Origin: Gallaecimonas xiamenensis 3-C-1
Lineage (GTDB): Bacteria > Pseudomonadota > Gammaproteobacteria > Enterobacterales > Gallaecimonadaceae
Reading direction: 5' to 3'
NCBI RefSeq assembly: GCF_000299915.1
Contig: NZ_AMRI01000025.1
Location: 1-64,000 of the forward strand
Length of the DNA: 64,000 bases
The notes beneath the pieces are model-generated. The model searched no databases. It was not told where the DNA came from and was given only the letters and a program-made list of their open reading frames with translations. The position numbers and the translations under genes are program-made. This document shows, piece by piece, positions 1-8,311 of the stretch; positions within the stretch are counted from its first letter, which is position 1, and each line of letters opens with the position of its first letter.

Positions 1-1045
1 GGCACTGACCTTCTTCTCCGGGCCCCGGCTACTGGCGGCCCTTATCGTGCTGCCAGCGCTGCTGCTGTCGGCCTGCCTGGCCGCCGTTTGGCCGACCCTC
101 TCTCACTGGATAGCCCAGTTCTCCCATTGGGTGTCGGAAGGGGAGCCGGTGCTGGCCTGGGGCCTTTACGGGGTGGTGGACCGGCTGCTGTCCCCCCTTG
201 GCCTGCAGCACATCTGGAACGTGCCCTTTTTCACCGAAGCCGGCGGCGTGTGTGTGCTGGACGGCCAGCTACTGCCTTTGAACCAGGACTCCTGCTACGG
301 CAGCTGGATAAGGGGAGAGCTGCGCCGCTTCTTGGCCGGCGACCCCACCGCCGGCCATCTGGCCGGGGCTTACCTGACCAAGCTGGTGGGGCTGCCCATG
401 GCGGCCCTGGCCATCTGGCTAAAGGCCAAACCCAAGGAGCGGGCCAAGGTGGGGGGCATCATGCTGTCCGGGGCCCTGGCTTCTCTGGTGACGGGGGTGA
501 CCGAGCCGCTGGAATTTGCCTTCCTGTTCGTGGCCCCCATGCTGTACCTCTTTCATGCCCTGATGAACGGCCTGGCCTTTGTGCTCTGCGTCGCTCTCGG
601 GGTGCACCACGGCATGAGCTATTCCCAGGGGCTTATCGACTTTATCGCCTACTGGCCATTGGCCAAGAACCTGGGACCCTTGTTCTGGCTGGCGCCCATT
701 TGGGCCCTGGCCTACTTCCTGGTGTTTTACGTGTCCATCGGTGCCTTCAAGCTGGCTACCCCGGGGCGCACCGACACGGTGGCCGGGGACGAATTGGTGC
801 CTGCCACCCAGCAGTTGGTGGCCGACGCCTTGCTGGCGGCCCTTGGCGGCCGGGACAACCTGGTGCGGGTAGACGCCTGCATCACCCGGCTGCGGCTACA
901 GGTGGCTGACCCGAAAATGGTGGACAAGAAAGCCTGCCGCCGGCTGGGGGCCAGCGGCGTATTGGTGATAGGCAATGGGGTGCAGCTGGTGTTTGGCGCC
1001 AGGGCTGTCACTTTAAGGGACGCCCTGGCGCGGCAACTCGCCTGA
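1..1045 (+). CDS. ptsG: PTS glucose-type transporter subunit EIICB (5' truncated by window edge)
   Basis: Membrane permease and phosphotransferase for glucose-type sugars. The frame is open from base 2, so only the C-terminal 347 residues are visible. The EIIC part shows the family signatures HIWNVPF, GDPTAG, TGVTEPLEFAFLFVAP and SQGLIDFI. The EIIB domain follows after a PGR linker and carries the phosphorylated cysteine in DACITRLR, then RRLGASGV and GNGVQLVFG. The match to E. coli PtsG is good through both domains. The loop between HIWNVPF and GDPTAG is longer than in PtsG as I recall it and contains two cysteines. A GTG at 47 would be an internal codon, not the start. Maltose/glucose or N-acetylglucosamine paralogues are the alternatives, but the loop and EIIB match favour glucose. 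Confidence 0.88.
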   Translation, partial: ALTFFSGPRLLAALIVLPALLLSACLAAVWPTLSHWIAQFSHWVSEGEPVLAWGLYGVVDRLLSPLGLQHIWNVPFFTEAGGVCVLDGQLLPLNQDSCYGSWIRGELRRFLAGDPTAGHLAGAYLTKLVGLPMAALAIWLKAKPKERAKVGGIMLSGALASLVTGVTEPLEFAFLFVAPMLYLFHALMNGLAFVLCVALGVHHGMSYSQGLIDFIAYWPLAKNLGPLFWLAPIWALAYFLVFYVSIGAFKLATPGRTDTVAGDELVPATQQLVADALLAALGGRDNLVRVDACITRLRLQVADPKMVDKKACRRLGASGVLVIGNGVQLVFGARAVTLRDALARQLA

Positions 1046-1069
1046 AAAGTAGCCTGGGGCTACCTTTTT
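1045..1069. terminator. Bidirectional intrinsic terminator between ptsG and the CHRD gene
   Basis: A 6-bp stem GTAGCC/GGCTAC (1049-1054 and 1058-1063) with a TGG loop is flanked by AAAA on the left and TTTTT on the right, so it can work for both convergent genes. It overlaps the last base of the ptsG stop and the first base of the minus-strand stop codon. Confidence 0.75.
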
Positions 1070-1596
1070 CAATGCTTGTGGCGAGGGTCTTGGTAACGCA
1101 GCTGCCCGCGAATAGCACCAGATGGGTACTGCGGGTTATGGACATTGATGTAGAACTGTTCCGGGTTTTCCAGAATGCGCTGCACCAGCCCCGGTTCCAT
1201 GGTCGGGAACTTGCCGTCTTCATATTCGCTAAGGCAATCGCCGGCGTTACCGTCTTCAGGTCCAGCCAAGTTGGCCACGACGGGCCCGTTGCTACCCCTG
1301 GCGCCTTCGTGGATATGTGCGGCCATGCCAGCACCGACCGGCACCTGCTGGATTTTCTCAACGGTCAGCACGTAACAGAGCGTCAGGGGATCGCCGTCGA
1401 TACCAAAGACATAGGCTTCGCCTCGGCCGTTCGGGTCACCGGCAATGGCGTTGCCAGGCCCGCTGCTCACTTCTTCGGTGCCGTAAAGATCTGTGGTCAG
1501 TACCGTATTGGTGTGGCCGGCCAAGGCCAGGGGGGAGGTCAGAGTCAGGGCTGCCAGTAAGGGGACGAAGAGCTGTTTGGGGTGGGAAAGTGTCAT
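1069..1596 (-). CDS. Secreted CHRD-domain protein
   Basis: 175 residues with a clear signal peptide (about residues 1-26, ending LALA-GH). The rest is a CHRD domain, a fold named after chordin and found in secreted bacterial proteins of unknown function: AAHIHEGARGSNGPVVANL near the middle and INVHNPQYPSGAIRGQL near the C-terminus. Two cysteines (LCYV and GDCLSE) could form a disulfide in the periplasm. ATG at 1594-1596 is preceded by AGAGGA. The gene is convergent with ptsG. No function can be assigned from sequence; the His-rich motif suggests metal or ligand binding, which is inference only. Confidence 0.85.
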   Translation of the reverse strand: MTLSHPKQLFVPLLAALTLTSPLALAGHTNTVLTTDLYGTEEVSSGPGNAIAGDPNGRGEAYVFGIDGDPLTLCYVLTVEKIQQVPVGAGMAAHIHEGARGSNGPVVANLAGPEDGNAGDCLSEYEDGKFPTMEPGLVQRILENPEQFYINVHNPQYPSGAIRGQLRYQDPRHKH

Positions 1597-1704
1597 GAGG
1601 AGGTCCTCTTGGTTGAAAGGATGCGAGACAACCTCTAACCACTGTCCGCCTTTTGTTAACGGCAGCCTGACTGTTTTGGATCACTGATCGTCAAAAAAAT
1701 GACG

Positions 1705-1729
1705 AAAAGGCGGCCTGGGCCGCCTTTTT
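1705..1729 (-). terminator. Intrinsic terminator downstream of dapD
   Basis: GC-rich stem GGCGGC/GCCGCC (1709-1714 and 1719-1724) is flanked by AAAA and TTTTT, so it is symmetrical. It lies 20 bp past the dapD stop and closes the minus-strand map-glnD-dapD unit. The bases between here and 1597 hold a short inverted repeat (CGTCA/TGACG around seven A's, 1689-1704) and the CHRD leader; no gene is seen there. Confidence 0.8.
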
Positions 1730-1748
1730 GCCAATGAGTCACTGGCCC

Positions 1749-2786
1749 TTAGTTATGGGCGTGCAGCTCGGCGTTCAGCTCGATGGCGGACTTGTTGGTC
1801 TTGACCTCGATACGGCCGCTTTGGGAGTTGCGGCGGAACAGCAGGTCCGGCTTGCCGGCCAGGGTGCCGGCCTTGACCGTTTCCACGTCCTGGCCCTGGT
1901 CGTCCAGCACCACCACCTTGGAGCCACCGGTGACATAGAGGCCGGCTTCCACGGTGCAGCGGTCACCCAGGGGAATACCCAGGCCGGCGTTGGCGCCGAT
2001 AAGGCAGCCTTCCCCAACCGAGATCACCACGTTGTTGCCGCCGGACAGGGTGCCCATGGTGGAGCAGCCGCCGCCCAGATCCGAACCGTTACCCACTACC
2101 ACACCGGCGGAGATACGGCCTTCCACCATGCTGGTACCCAGGGTGCCGGCATTAAAGTTGACGAAGCCCTCGTGCATGATGGTGGTGCCTTCGGCCAGGT
2201 GGGCACCCAACCGTACCCGGGAGGCGTCGCCGATACGGATGCCGGCAGGCACCACATAGTTGGTCATCTTGGGGAACTTGTCCACAGACTGCACGTCCAG
2301 CACCCGCCCTTCGGCGCGGGCCTTGAGCTGGCGCAGGGGCAGTTCGTCCAGGGCCACAGCACCCTCGTTGGTCCAGGCAAGGTTCGGCAGCAGGCCGAAC
2401 ATGCCGGTCAGGTTGATGCCGTGGGGCTGGACCAGGCGGTGGGACAGCAGCTGCAGCTTGAGGTAGACCTCGGGGGTGGAGGCGGGCTGGGCATCGCTTT
2501 GCAGCACGGTCAGCACCAAGGGCTGCTTGGTGCCCACCAGGGCCAGGGCGATGGCCTCCTGGTCGGCCAGGCCGGCGGCGGCAAAAGCCTCGGCCAGGGC
2601 CGGCAGGGCGCTGGGATCAAGGTCGATGGCCTGGTTGGCGCCCTGGTAGCCAAAATCCTTGGCAAGGGCCTGGATCAGGGCCGCGCTCGGGGCCATCAGG
2701 GGCTTGCTATAGAACACTTCCAGCCAGTCGCCGGCGGCGCTGCGGGTACCGATACCCAGGCCCAGACTAAAGTGGTTGCCACTCAT
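1749..2786 (-). CDS. dapD: 2,3,4,5-tetrahydropyridine-2,6-dicarboxylate N-succinyltransferase (long DapD type)
   Basis: Transfers succinyl from succinyl-CoA to tetrahydrodipicolinate in the lysine/diaminopimelate pathway, feeding peptidoglycan and lysine. At 345 residues it belongs to the longer DapD form known from Pseudomonas rather than the ~274-residue E. coli form. The N-terminal ~170 residues are the subgroup-specific domain ending in DKFPKMTNYVVP. The C-terminal part is a left-handed beta-helix of hexapeptide repeats (RIGDASRVRLGAHLAEGT, GRISAGVVVGNGSDLGGG). ATG at 2784-2786 follows AGGAG. It is the last gene of map-glnD-dapD, an order shared with E. coli. Activity on this substrate is inferred from family and context. 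Confidence 0.95.
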   Translation of the reverse strand: MSGNHFSLGLGIGTRSAAGDWLEVFYSKPLMAPSAALIQALAKDFGYQGANQAIDLDPSALPALAEAFAAAGLADQEAIALALVGTKQPLVLTVLQSDAQPASTPEVYLKLQLLSHRLVQPHGINLTGMFGLLPNLAWTNEGAVALDELPLRQLKARAEGRVLDVQSVDKFPKMTNYVVPAGIRIGDASRVRLGAHLAEGTTIMHEGFVNFNAGTLGTSMVEGRISAGVVVGNGSDLGGGCSTMGTLSGGNNVVISVGEGCLIGANAGLGIPLGDRCTVEAGLYVTGGSKVVVLDDQGQDVETVKAGTLAGKPDLLFRRNSQSGRIEVKTNKSAIELNAELHAHN

Positions 2787-2868
2787 CTACAGGGTCTCCT
2801 ACGAGTTTGAATAGTGCGGCGGCGCACTTGGCACCGCTGTGAAATTGGTCGGCAACGTCAGGCCGCAC

Positions 2869-2902
2869 GCCCCAGTAATGGGGCATTGGGGGGATTATCC
2901 CC
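2869..2902 (-). other. Hairpin-rich glnD-dapD spacer
   Basis: The 117-bp gap between glnD and dapD contains GCCCCA/TGGGGC (2869-2874 and 2879-2884) and a GGGGAT/ATCCCC-like pairing just before the glnD stop. There is no T-run, so it is not a standard terminator; it could stabilise or partly attenuate the dapD message. Confidence 0.35.
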
Positions 2903-2903
2903 A

Positions 2904-5474
2904 TTAATGGGCCAGGGCGTCCACCAAGGCGTCCCGCAACCGCTGCTGCTGCTGGTCGGTGAGGGCTTCACCGGCCATGGTGGTGAGGATAAAGAAGTCC
3001 TCGGCCCGCTCCCCTATGGTGGTGATCTTGGCTGCCTTGAGGGAAATGTCCTGTTCGGCAAAGACCTGCCCCACCTGTGCCAGCAGCCCCGGCCTGTCCA
3101 GGGCGGTAAATTCCACCAGGGTCTGCTTGCGGCTCGACGGCAAGAAGGTGACGTCTGTCGACACCTGGAACGGCTTTAACTGGCGGGGCAGGGGCCTTTG
3201 CACCGGTTTGGGGAACTTGGCCTGCAGCAGCGCCTTTTCGATGGCGCGGCGGGTGCTTTGCACCCGGGACGGGCTTTCCACCGGGCTGCCGTCCCGTTCC
3301 ACCACCACCAGCGAGTCCAGGGCCCAGCCGTCTTTGCTGGTCATCACCTGGGCGTCGTTGATGGACAGGTTCTTGCCGTCCAGCACGCTGGCGATGCAGG
3401 CAAAGAGCTGGGCCCGGTCGCGGGTGTAGACGAACAGTTCTGTGCCGCCCCTGGTGGTGTGCTTGGACAGTTTGACCAGGGGGCCGTCCCGGTGCTGGTG
3501 CTTGAGGATGGCCTCGGTGTGCCAGGCCACCTGCTCGGGGCTGTGGCGCAGAAAGTAGTCGAGGCGAAAACGCCGCCATAGCTCCTTGAGGGCGCTCTTG
3601 GAGATGGCCCGCCTGGCCAGCAGCCGGGCGGCCTCTTCCTTGGCCTCGCGGATGGCGGGGCGGATGTCGATGGGCTTTTCCAGGCCCCGGCGCAGGGCCT
3701 TTTGGGCGGCGAAATAGAGCTCGCGTAGCAAGGAGCCCTTCCAGTCGTTCCAGAGCTTGTCGTTGGTGGCGCGGATATCGGCCACTGTCAGGCAATAGAG
3801 GTAGTTGAGGTGGGTCTCGTCCCGCACCAGGGCGGCGAACTGGCGGATGACCTCGGGGTCGGAAATGTCCCGGCGCTGGGCGGTCACCGACATCACCAGG
3901 TGGTGCTCCACCAGCCAGGCTACCAGCCGGGTCTCGGTGTCGGACAGGCCATGTAGCTGGCCAAAGCCCAGGGCGTCGGCGGCCCCTAATTCTGAATGGT
4001 CGCCGCCCCGGCCCTTGGCAATGTCATGGAAAAGGGCGGCCAGGTACAACAGCTCTGGCTTGCGCATCTGCCGCACCAGAAGGCTGGCCAGGGGGAACTC
4101 CTTGGCCCTGTCTGGCAAGGAGAAACGGTAGCTGTTGCGCACCACCTTGTAGGTGTGCTCGTCCACGGTGAAGGCGTGGAAGAGATCGAACTGCATCTGG
4201 CCGACGATATGGTTCCAGGCCGGCAGGTAGGCGGCCATGATGCCGTGGCGGTGCATCAGCTTGAACGCCAGGCCCATGCCCCTGGGGTGGCGCACCAGGC
4301 TCATAAAGCGCTCCCGGCACAGGTGGTCGTCGCAAAGAGGGGTCTTGAGTTCCCGGCGCACGGTGCGAAGGGCCCGCAAGGTGCCGGCGGCGATGCCGGT
4401 CAGGTTGGAGTCCCGGGCCAGGTGCAAAAATAGATCCAGCAGGTAATGGGGCTGCTCCCCCAGGCGCTCGGGGGCGCTGCACAACAGCAGGTTGCCACGG
4501 GCCTCGAACAGGTCGTCCAGGCGGCGGCTGGGGGGATGGGGCTCGGGGCTCAGCTCTTCGGCGAGGATCTCTAAGAGGATGGCATTGAGCTCCGACACCC
4601 GGCGCAGGGTCTGGTAGAGCTGCTGCATCATGGCTTCCACCGCCTGGCGATTGTCCCCTTCAAAGCCCAGGCGCCTGGCCACTTCCGGTTGCAGGTCAAA
4701 CAGCAGCCTGTCTTCGCTGCGCCCGGCAGCCAGGTGCAGGGCAAAGCGCACCCGCCACAGCAGATCCCGGGAGGCAATCAGCTCGTCCAGTTCGTCCTGC
4801 TCCAGCCAGCCCTGTTCGGCCAGGGCCGGTAGGTCCTGGCGGTTAAGGTGGCGCAGCAGTACCCAGACCACGGTCTGAATGTCGCGAAGGGCACCGGGGT
4901 TACCCTTGAGGTTGGGCTCGAGGTTGTAGGCGGTGGAGTCGTAACGGCCGTGGCGGGCGATTTGCTCGTCCACCTTGGCCTTGAAAAATTCCGCCACTGG
5001 CCAGCAATGGGCCGGGGACACCCCCCTTTTCAGGGCCTCGAACAGGGCCTGGGAGCCATGCAGCAGCCGCGCCTCCAGCAGGTTGGTGGCGATGGTGATG
5101 TCGTCCTTGGCTTTTTGCAGGCAGTCTTCCAGGGTGCGGGTGGCGTGGCCAAGGTCGAGGCGGGCGTCCCACAGTTCGGTGATGAACTGGCTGATGGCGT
5201 CCTGCTCGGTGGCGGTCAGGTCCTTTTCCGACAACACCAGCAGGTCCACGTCGGAGTAGGGGTGCAGCTCGCCCCGGCCGTAGCCGCCGACGGCGATCAG
5301 CGCCAGGCGCCTGTCGTCAAGGCCCAGGGCCTGCCAGCGCTCCACCAGCAGCCGGTCCATCACCGCCGCCCTTTCATGGATCAGGGCGATGATGTCGGCG
5401 TCCGGGCTTTGCCGGGCCAGCAGGCTGTCGGTATGGGCTTTGATGCGTTCGCGCAGGGCCAGGGCGGCGTTCAT
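2904..5474 (-). CDS. glnD: Bifunctional uridylyltransferase / uridylyl-removing enzyme GlnD
   Basis: Senses glutamine and adds or removes UMP on PII proteins, controlling nitrogen assimilation. The 856-residue product shows the nucleotidyltransferase motif GGYGRGELHPYSDVDLLVL near residue 65, a central HD hydrolase domain (LFHDIAKGRGGDHSELGA) and two C-terminal ACT domains (from ELFVYTRDRAQLFACIA and from TLVEFTALDRPGLLAQVG). An upstream in-frame ATG exists, but that stretch overlaps the map terminator. ATG at 5472-5474 follows AAAGGA and gives the usual N-terminus. It lies between map and dapD, all on the minus strand. Confidence 0.96.
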   Translation of the reverse strand: MNAALALRERIKAHTDSLLARQSPDADIIALIHERAAVMDRLLVERWQALGLDDRRLALIAVGGYGRGELHPYSDVDLLVLSEKDLTATEQDAISQFITELWDARLDLGHATRTLEDCLQKAKDDITIATNLLEARLLHGSQALFEALKRGVSPAHCWPVAEFFKAKVDEQIARHGRYDSTAYNLEPNLKGNPGALRDIQTVVWVLLRHLNRQDLPALAEQGWLEQDELDELIASRDLLWRVRFALHLAAGRSEDRLLFDLQPEVARRLGFEGDNRQAVEAMMQQLYQTLRRVSELNAILLEILAEELSPEPHPPSRRLDDLFEARGNLLLCSAPERLGEQPHYLLDLFLHLARDSNLTGIAAGTLRALRTVRRELKTPLCDDHLCRERFMSLVRHPRGMGLAFKLMHRHGIMAAYLPAWNHIVGQMQFDLFHAFTVDEHTYKVVRNSYRFSLPDRAKEFPLASLLVRQMRKPELLYLAALFHDIAKGRGGDHSELGAADALGFGQLHGLSDTETRLVAWLVEHHLVMSVTAQRRDISDPEVIRQFAALVRDETHLNYLYCLTVADIRATNDKLWNDWKGSLLRELYFAAQKALRRGLEKPIDIRPAIREAKEEAARLLARRAISKSALKELWRRFRLDYFLRHSPEQVAWHTEAILKHQHRDGPLVKLSKHTTRGGTELFVYTRDRAQLFACIASVLDGKNLSINDAQVMTSKDGWALDSLVVVERDGSPVESPSRVQSTRRAIEKALLQAKFPKPVQRPLPRQLKPFQVSTDVTFLPSSRKQTLVEFTALDRPGLLAQVGQVFAEQDISLKAAKITTIGERAEDFFILTTMAGEALTDQQQQRLRDALVDALAH

Positions 5475-5492
5475 GGCTGTCCTTTCATCCAG

Positions 5493-5518
5493 AAAAAAGC
5501 CCCTCGGCGAGGGGCTTG
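5493..5518 (-). terminator. Intrinsic terminator after map
   Basis: Read on the minus strand, AAGCCCCTC/GAGGGGCTT with a 3-nt loop is followed by TTTTTT. It sits between the map stop and the glnD start, so glnD and dapD depend on readthrough or their own promoter. Confidence 0.8.
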
Positions 5519-5521
5519 ATG

Positions 5522-6310
5522 TCAGTGCTCTATGACCCTTGGCAGGTCTTCGTCCGGACGCAGTGTCAGGACCTCGACGCCGTTGTCGGTCACCAGCAAG
5601 GTGTGTTCCCACTGTGCTGACAGGCTACGGTCCTTGGTGACCACAGTCCAGTCATCTTTAAGCACTTTACAGTGATATTTACCCACGTTGACCATGGGTT
5701 CGATGGTCAGGCACATGCCGGCCTTGAGTTCAAAGCCGGTGTTGGGCTTGCCGTAGTGCAGTACCTGGGGCTCTTCGTGGAACTCGTTGCCGATACCGTG
5801 GCCGCAGTAGTCGCGCACCACCGAATAGTTGTGGCCCTCCACGTGCTTTTGAATGGCATGGCCGATGTCCCCCAGCCGCACCCCGGGTTTGACCATCTTG
5901 ATGCCGATGTAGAGGGCTTCCTGGGCAACGCGGCTGACCCGCTCACCCTGGATGCTGGGCTTACCGACGATGAACATCTTGGAGGTGTCGCCGTGGTAGC
6001 CATCCTTGATAACGGTGATGTCGATATTGATGATATCGCCGTCCTTGAGCACCTTTTCGTCGTCGGGAATGCCGTGGCAGACCACGTGGTTGACCGAGGT
6101 ACAGATGGATTTGGGGAAGCCGTGGTAGTTGAGGGGGGCCGGAATGGCTTGTTGCACGTTGACGATATAATCGTGGGCGATGCGGTCCAACTCACCGGTG
6201 GTAACCCCTACCTTGACGTGGGGGGCCAGCATCTCCAGCACGTCGGCCGCCAATTGGCCTGCCACGCGCATTTTCTCTATCTCGTCCGCCGTCTTGATCT
6301 TGGCACTCAT
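5522..6310 (-). CDS. map: Type I methionine aminopeptidase
   Basis: Removes the initiator methionine from nascent proteins. The 262-residue protein keeps the five dinuclear metal ligands: two Asp in NIDITVIKDGYHGDTSKMF, His in CGHGIGNEFHEEP, Glu in LTIEPMVN and Glu in QWEHTLLV. The ATG at 6308-6310 gives the family N-terminus (MSAKIKTADEIEKM); a start seven codons upstream is less likely. The gene is divergent from rpsB, as in E. coli, with 198 bp between the start codons. Confidence 0.96.
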   Translation of the reverse strand: MSAKIKTADEIEKMRVAGQLAADVLEMLAPHVKVGVTTGELDRIAHDYIVNVQQAIPAPLNYHGFPKSICTSVNHVVCHGIPDDEKVLKDGDIINIDITVIKDGYHGDTSKMFIVGKPSIQGERVSRVAQEALYIGIKMVKPGVRLGDIGHAIQKHVEGHNYSVVRDYCGHGIGNEFHEEPQVLHYGKPNTGFELKAGMCLTIEPMVNVGKYHCKVLKDDWTVVTKDRSLSAQWEHTLLVTDNGVEVLTLRPDEDLPRVIEH

Positions 6311-6346
6311 TGGACTACTCTTTTGGCGCAAAAAACGCGCTTCACC

Positions 6347-6376
6347 TTGGTTTCAGTAAGTCCTTTATGGTATAAA
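6347..6376 (+). promoter_or_regulatory. rpsB promoter with GC-rich discriminator
   Basis: TTGGTT (6347-6352), an 18-bp spacer and TATAAA (6371-6376) are followed at once by GCGCGCC. A GC-rich discriminator is typical of ribosomal-protein promoters under stringent (ppGpp/DksA) control. The predicted start is near 6383, giving a leader of about 126 nt before rpsB. Confidence 0.6.
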
Positions 6377-6382
6377 GCGCGC

Positions 6383-6508
6383 CGGCAATTTACAAACTGA
6401 GTTGCCATTAACCCTAACCCACACACGGGTCGACACATGCGCCGGGGTGCCCTCAAGGGTCGGATGCATGGGACTCGTGGAGGCCTAACCCCAATTTTGG
6501 AGACGACA
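6383..6508 (+). promoter_or_regulatory. Putative rpsB 5' leader (S2 autoregulatory RNA)
   Basis: The leader contains ACCC/GGGT (6417-6430) and a longer possible pairing GGGGTGCC (6444-6451) with GGC/ACCCC (6482-6484 and 6488-6492). Between these lies GCATGGGACTCGTGGAGG, which resembles the conserved part of gammaproteobacterial rpsB leaders as I recall it. In E. coli, S2 represses rpsB-tsf translation through its leader. The equivalence here is inference. Confidence 0.45.
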
Positions 6509-7231
6509 ATGTCCAAAGTTTCTATGCGCGACATGCTGCAAGCCGGTGTTCACTTCGGTCACCAAACCCGTTACTGGAACCCCAAGATGAAGCCTTTCAT
6601 CTTCGGCGCCCGTAACAAAGTGCACATCATCAACCTCGAGCAGACCCTGCCGATGTTCCACGATGCCCTGAACTACCTGTCCTCCGTGGCCGGTAAGAAA
6701 GGCAAAGTGCTGTTTGTAGGCACCAAGCGCGCCGCCAGCGAAGCCGTTAAAGACGCAGCCAACAGCTGTGGTCAATACTACGTCAACCACCGCTGGCTGG
6801 GTGGTATGCTGACCAACTGGAAAACCGTTCGTCAGTCCATCAAGCGTCTGAAAGACCTGGAAACTCAGTCCCAAGACGGTACCTTCGACAAGCTGACCAA
6901 GAAAGAAGCGCTGGATCTGACCCGCGAAATGGAAAAGCTTGAGAAGTCCCTGGGCGGTATCAAAGACATGGGCGGCCTGCCTGACGTGCTGTTCGTGATC
7001 GACGCCGACCACGAGCACATCGCCATCAAGGAAGCCAACAACCTGGGTATCCCGGTTGTATCCATCGTTGATACCAACTCCAACCCGGACGGTGTTGACT
7101 ACGTGGTTCCCGGCAACGATGACGCCATCCGCGCTATCCAACTGTACGTTGGTGCCGTGGCTGCAACCGTGAACGACGCCAAAGGCGCCGCTCCTGTTGC
7201 CGAAGGCGAGTTCGTCGAGACTGCCGAGTAA
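6509..7231 (+). CDS. rpsB: 30S ribosomal protein S2
   Basis: Ribosomal protein S2, 240 residues (E. coli 241), needed late in 30S assembly and for S1 binding. Family signatures are [22 protein letters not shown] at the N-terminus (here starting at the third residue), [29 protein letters not shown] and [19 protein letters not shown]. The ATG at 6509-6511 follows GGAG and matches the family start; the earlier in-frame ATG at 6437 lies in the leader. It is followed by a terminator-like hairpin and then tsf, the usual order. Confidence 0.98.
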   Translation: MSKVSMRDMLQAGVHFGHQTRYWNPKMKPFIFGARNKVHIINLEQTLPMFHDALNYLSSVAGKKGKVLFVGTKRAASEAVKDAANSCGQYYVNHRWLGGMLTNWKTVRQSIKRLKDLETQSQDGTFDKLTKKEALDLTREMEKLEKSLGGIKDMGGLPDVLFVIDADHEHIAIKEANNLGIPVVSIVDTNSNPDGVDYVVPGNDDAIRAIQLYVGAVAATVNDAKGAAPVAEGEFVETAE

Positions 7232-7275
7232 GGCATCCGTCTCGCCCTTGATTAACCATCGAGGATGGATTGGTT

Positions 7276-7304
7276 AACAGGGGCCCCAAAGGCCCCTGTT
7301 TTTT
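7276..7304 (+). terminator. rpsB-tsf intergenic attenuating terminator
   Basis: A perfect 10-bp stem AACAGGGGCC/GGCCCCTGTT (7276-7285 and 7291-7300) with a CCAAA loop is followed by TTTT. It sits between two cotranscribed genes, so partial termination would lower tsf relative to rpsB. An upstream inverted repeat TTAACCA/TGGTTAA (7252-7258 and 7271-7277) overlaps the stem base by two bases and could compete with it. Confidence 0.75.
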
Positions 7305-7329
7305 GGCAAGTAAAACCGAGGAATTTCAC

Positions 7330-8220
7330 ATGGCAATTACTGCTGCCCTGGTAAAAGAACTCCGTGACCGCACCGCTGCGGGCATGATGGATTGTAAAAA
7401 AGCCCTGACCGAAACCAATGGCGACATCGAAGCCGCCATCGAGCTGATGCGCAAAAACGGTCAAGCCAAAGCCGCTAAGAAAGCTGGCCGTATCGCTGCC
7501 GAAGGTACCATCATCATCGCCAGCGCCGGTAACAAGGCTGCCATCCTGGAAGTGAACTGCGAAACCGACTTCGTCGCCAAAGACGCATCCTTCCTGGCCC
7601 TGGCCAACGCTGCTGCCCAAGCCGCCCTGGCCAACGGCATCACCGACATCGAAACCCTGGCCAACACCGAAGTGAACGGTGAGACCCTGGACACCACCCG
7701 CCTGAACCTGATCGCCAAGATCGGTGAGAACATGAGCTTCCGCCGTGTGACCATCGTTGAAGGCGCCAACCTGGGCGTGTACAACCACGGCAGCCGTATC
7801 GGCGTTGTGGTCAGCCTGACCGGTGGCAGCGAAGAACTGGCCAAAGACGTTGCCATGCACGTTGCCGCTTCCAAGCCTGAGTTCACCAAGCCTGAAGACG
7901 TTTCCGCCGAAGTGGTTGCCAAAGAGCGCGAAATCCAGATCGATATCGCTGTTCAATCCGGCAAGCCCCAGGAAATCGCCGAGAAGATGGTTGAAGGCCG
8001 CATGAAGAAATTCACCGGTGAGATCTCTCTGACCGGTCAGCCTTTCGTTAAAGATCCCTCCATCTCCGTTGGTGACCTGCTCAAGGCCGCCGGCGCCGAC
8101 GCCAACAGCTTCGTGCGTTTCGAAGTAGGTGAAGGTATCGAGAAAGAAGTGGTCGACTTCGCTACCGAAGTGGCCCAGCAAGCTGCCGCAGCTGCCGCTG
8201 CCGCCGCAGCCAAGCAGTAA
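7330..8220 (+). CDS. tsf: Elongation factor Ts
   Basis: Guanine nucleotide exchange factor for EF-Tu. The 296-residue protein starts [26 protein letters not shown], the invariant EF-Ts N-terminus (quoted here in part: residues 1-20 hold [17 protein letters not shown]), and has CETDFVAKD and the core subdomains. It is longer than E. coli EF-Ts (283) because of a C-terminal tail containing ten consecutive alanines before KQ. ATG at 7330-7332 follows GAGGAA; an in-frame ATG-like start at 7270 falls inside the terminator hairpin and is rejected. It is followed by its own terminator. Confidence 0.97.
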   Translation: MAITAALVKELRDRTAAGMMDCKKALTETNGDIEAAIELMRKNGQAKAAKKAGRIAAEGTIIIASAGNKAAILEVNCETDFVAKDASFLALANAAAQAALANGITDIETLANTEVNGETLDTTRLNLIAKIGENMSFRRVTIVEGANLGVYNHGSRIGVVVSLTGGSEELAKDVAMHVAASKPEFTKPEDVSAEVVAKEREIQIDIAVQSGKPQEIAEKMVEGRMKKFTGEISLTGQPFVKDPSISVGDLLKAAGADANSFVRFEVGEGIEKEVVDFATEVAQQAAAAAAAAAAKQ

Positions 8221-8228
8221 GAAATACC

Positions 8229-8254
8229 GAGGCCGGCTTGCCGGCCTCCTTTTT
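8229..8254 (+). terminator. Intrinsic terminator after tsf
   Basis: Stem GAGGCCGGC/GCCGGCCTC (8229-8237 and 8240-8248) is followed by CTTTTT. It separates rpsB-tsf from pyrH. Confidence 0.85.
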
Positions 8255-8311
8255 ATCCGGGCCGTGGCTCAGTGCCGCGGTCGATTTGTGTCTGCAAGGT
8301 GAGAAAGGATC

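Noticed and set aside
2869-2902. Terminator between glnD and dapD
   Set aside because: Hairpins are present but no T-run on the minus strand.
5475-5612. 46-codon N-terminal extension of GlnD
   Set aside because: It covers the map terminator and has no homology; the internal ATG has a proper Shine-Dalgarno sequence.
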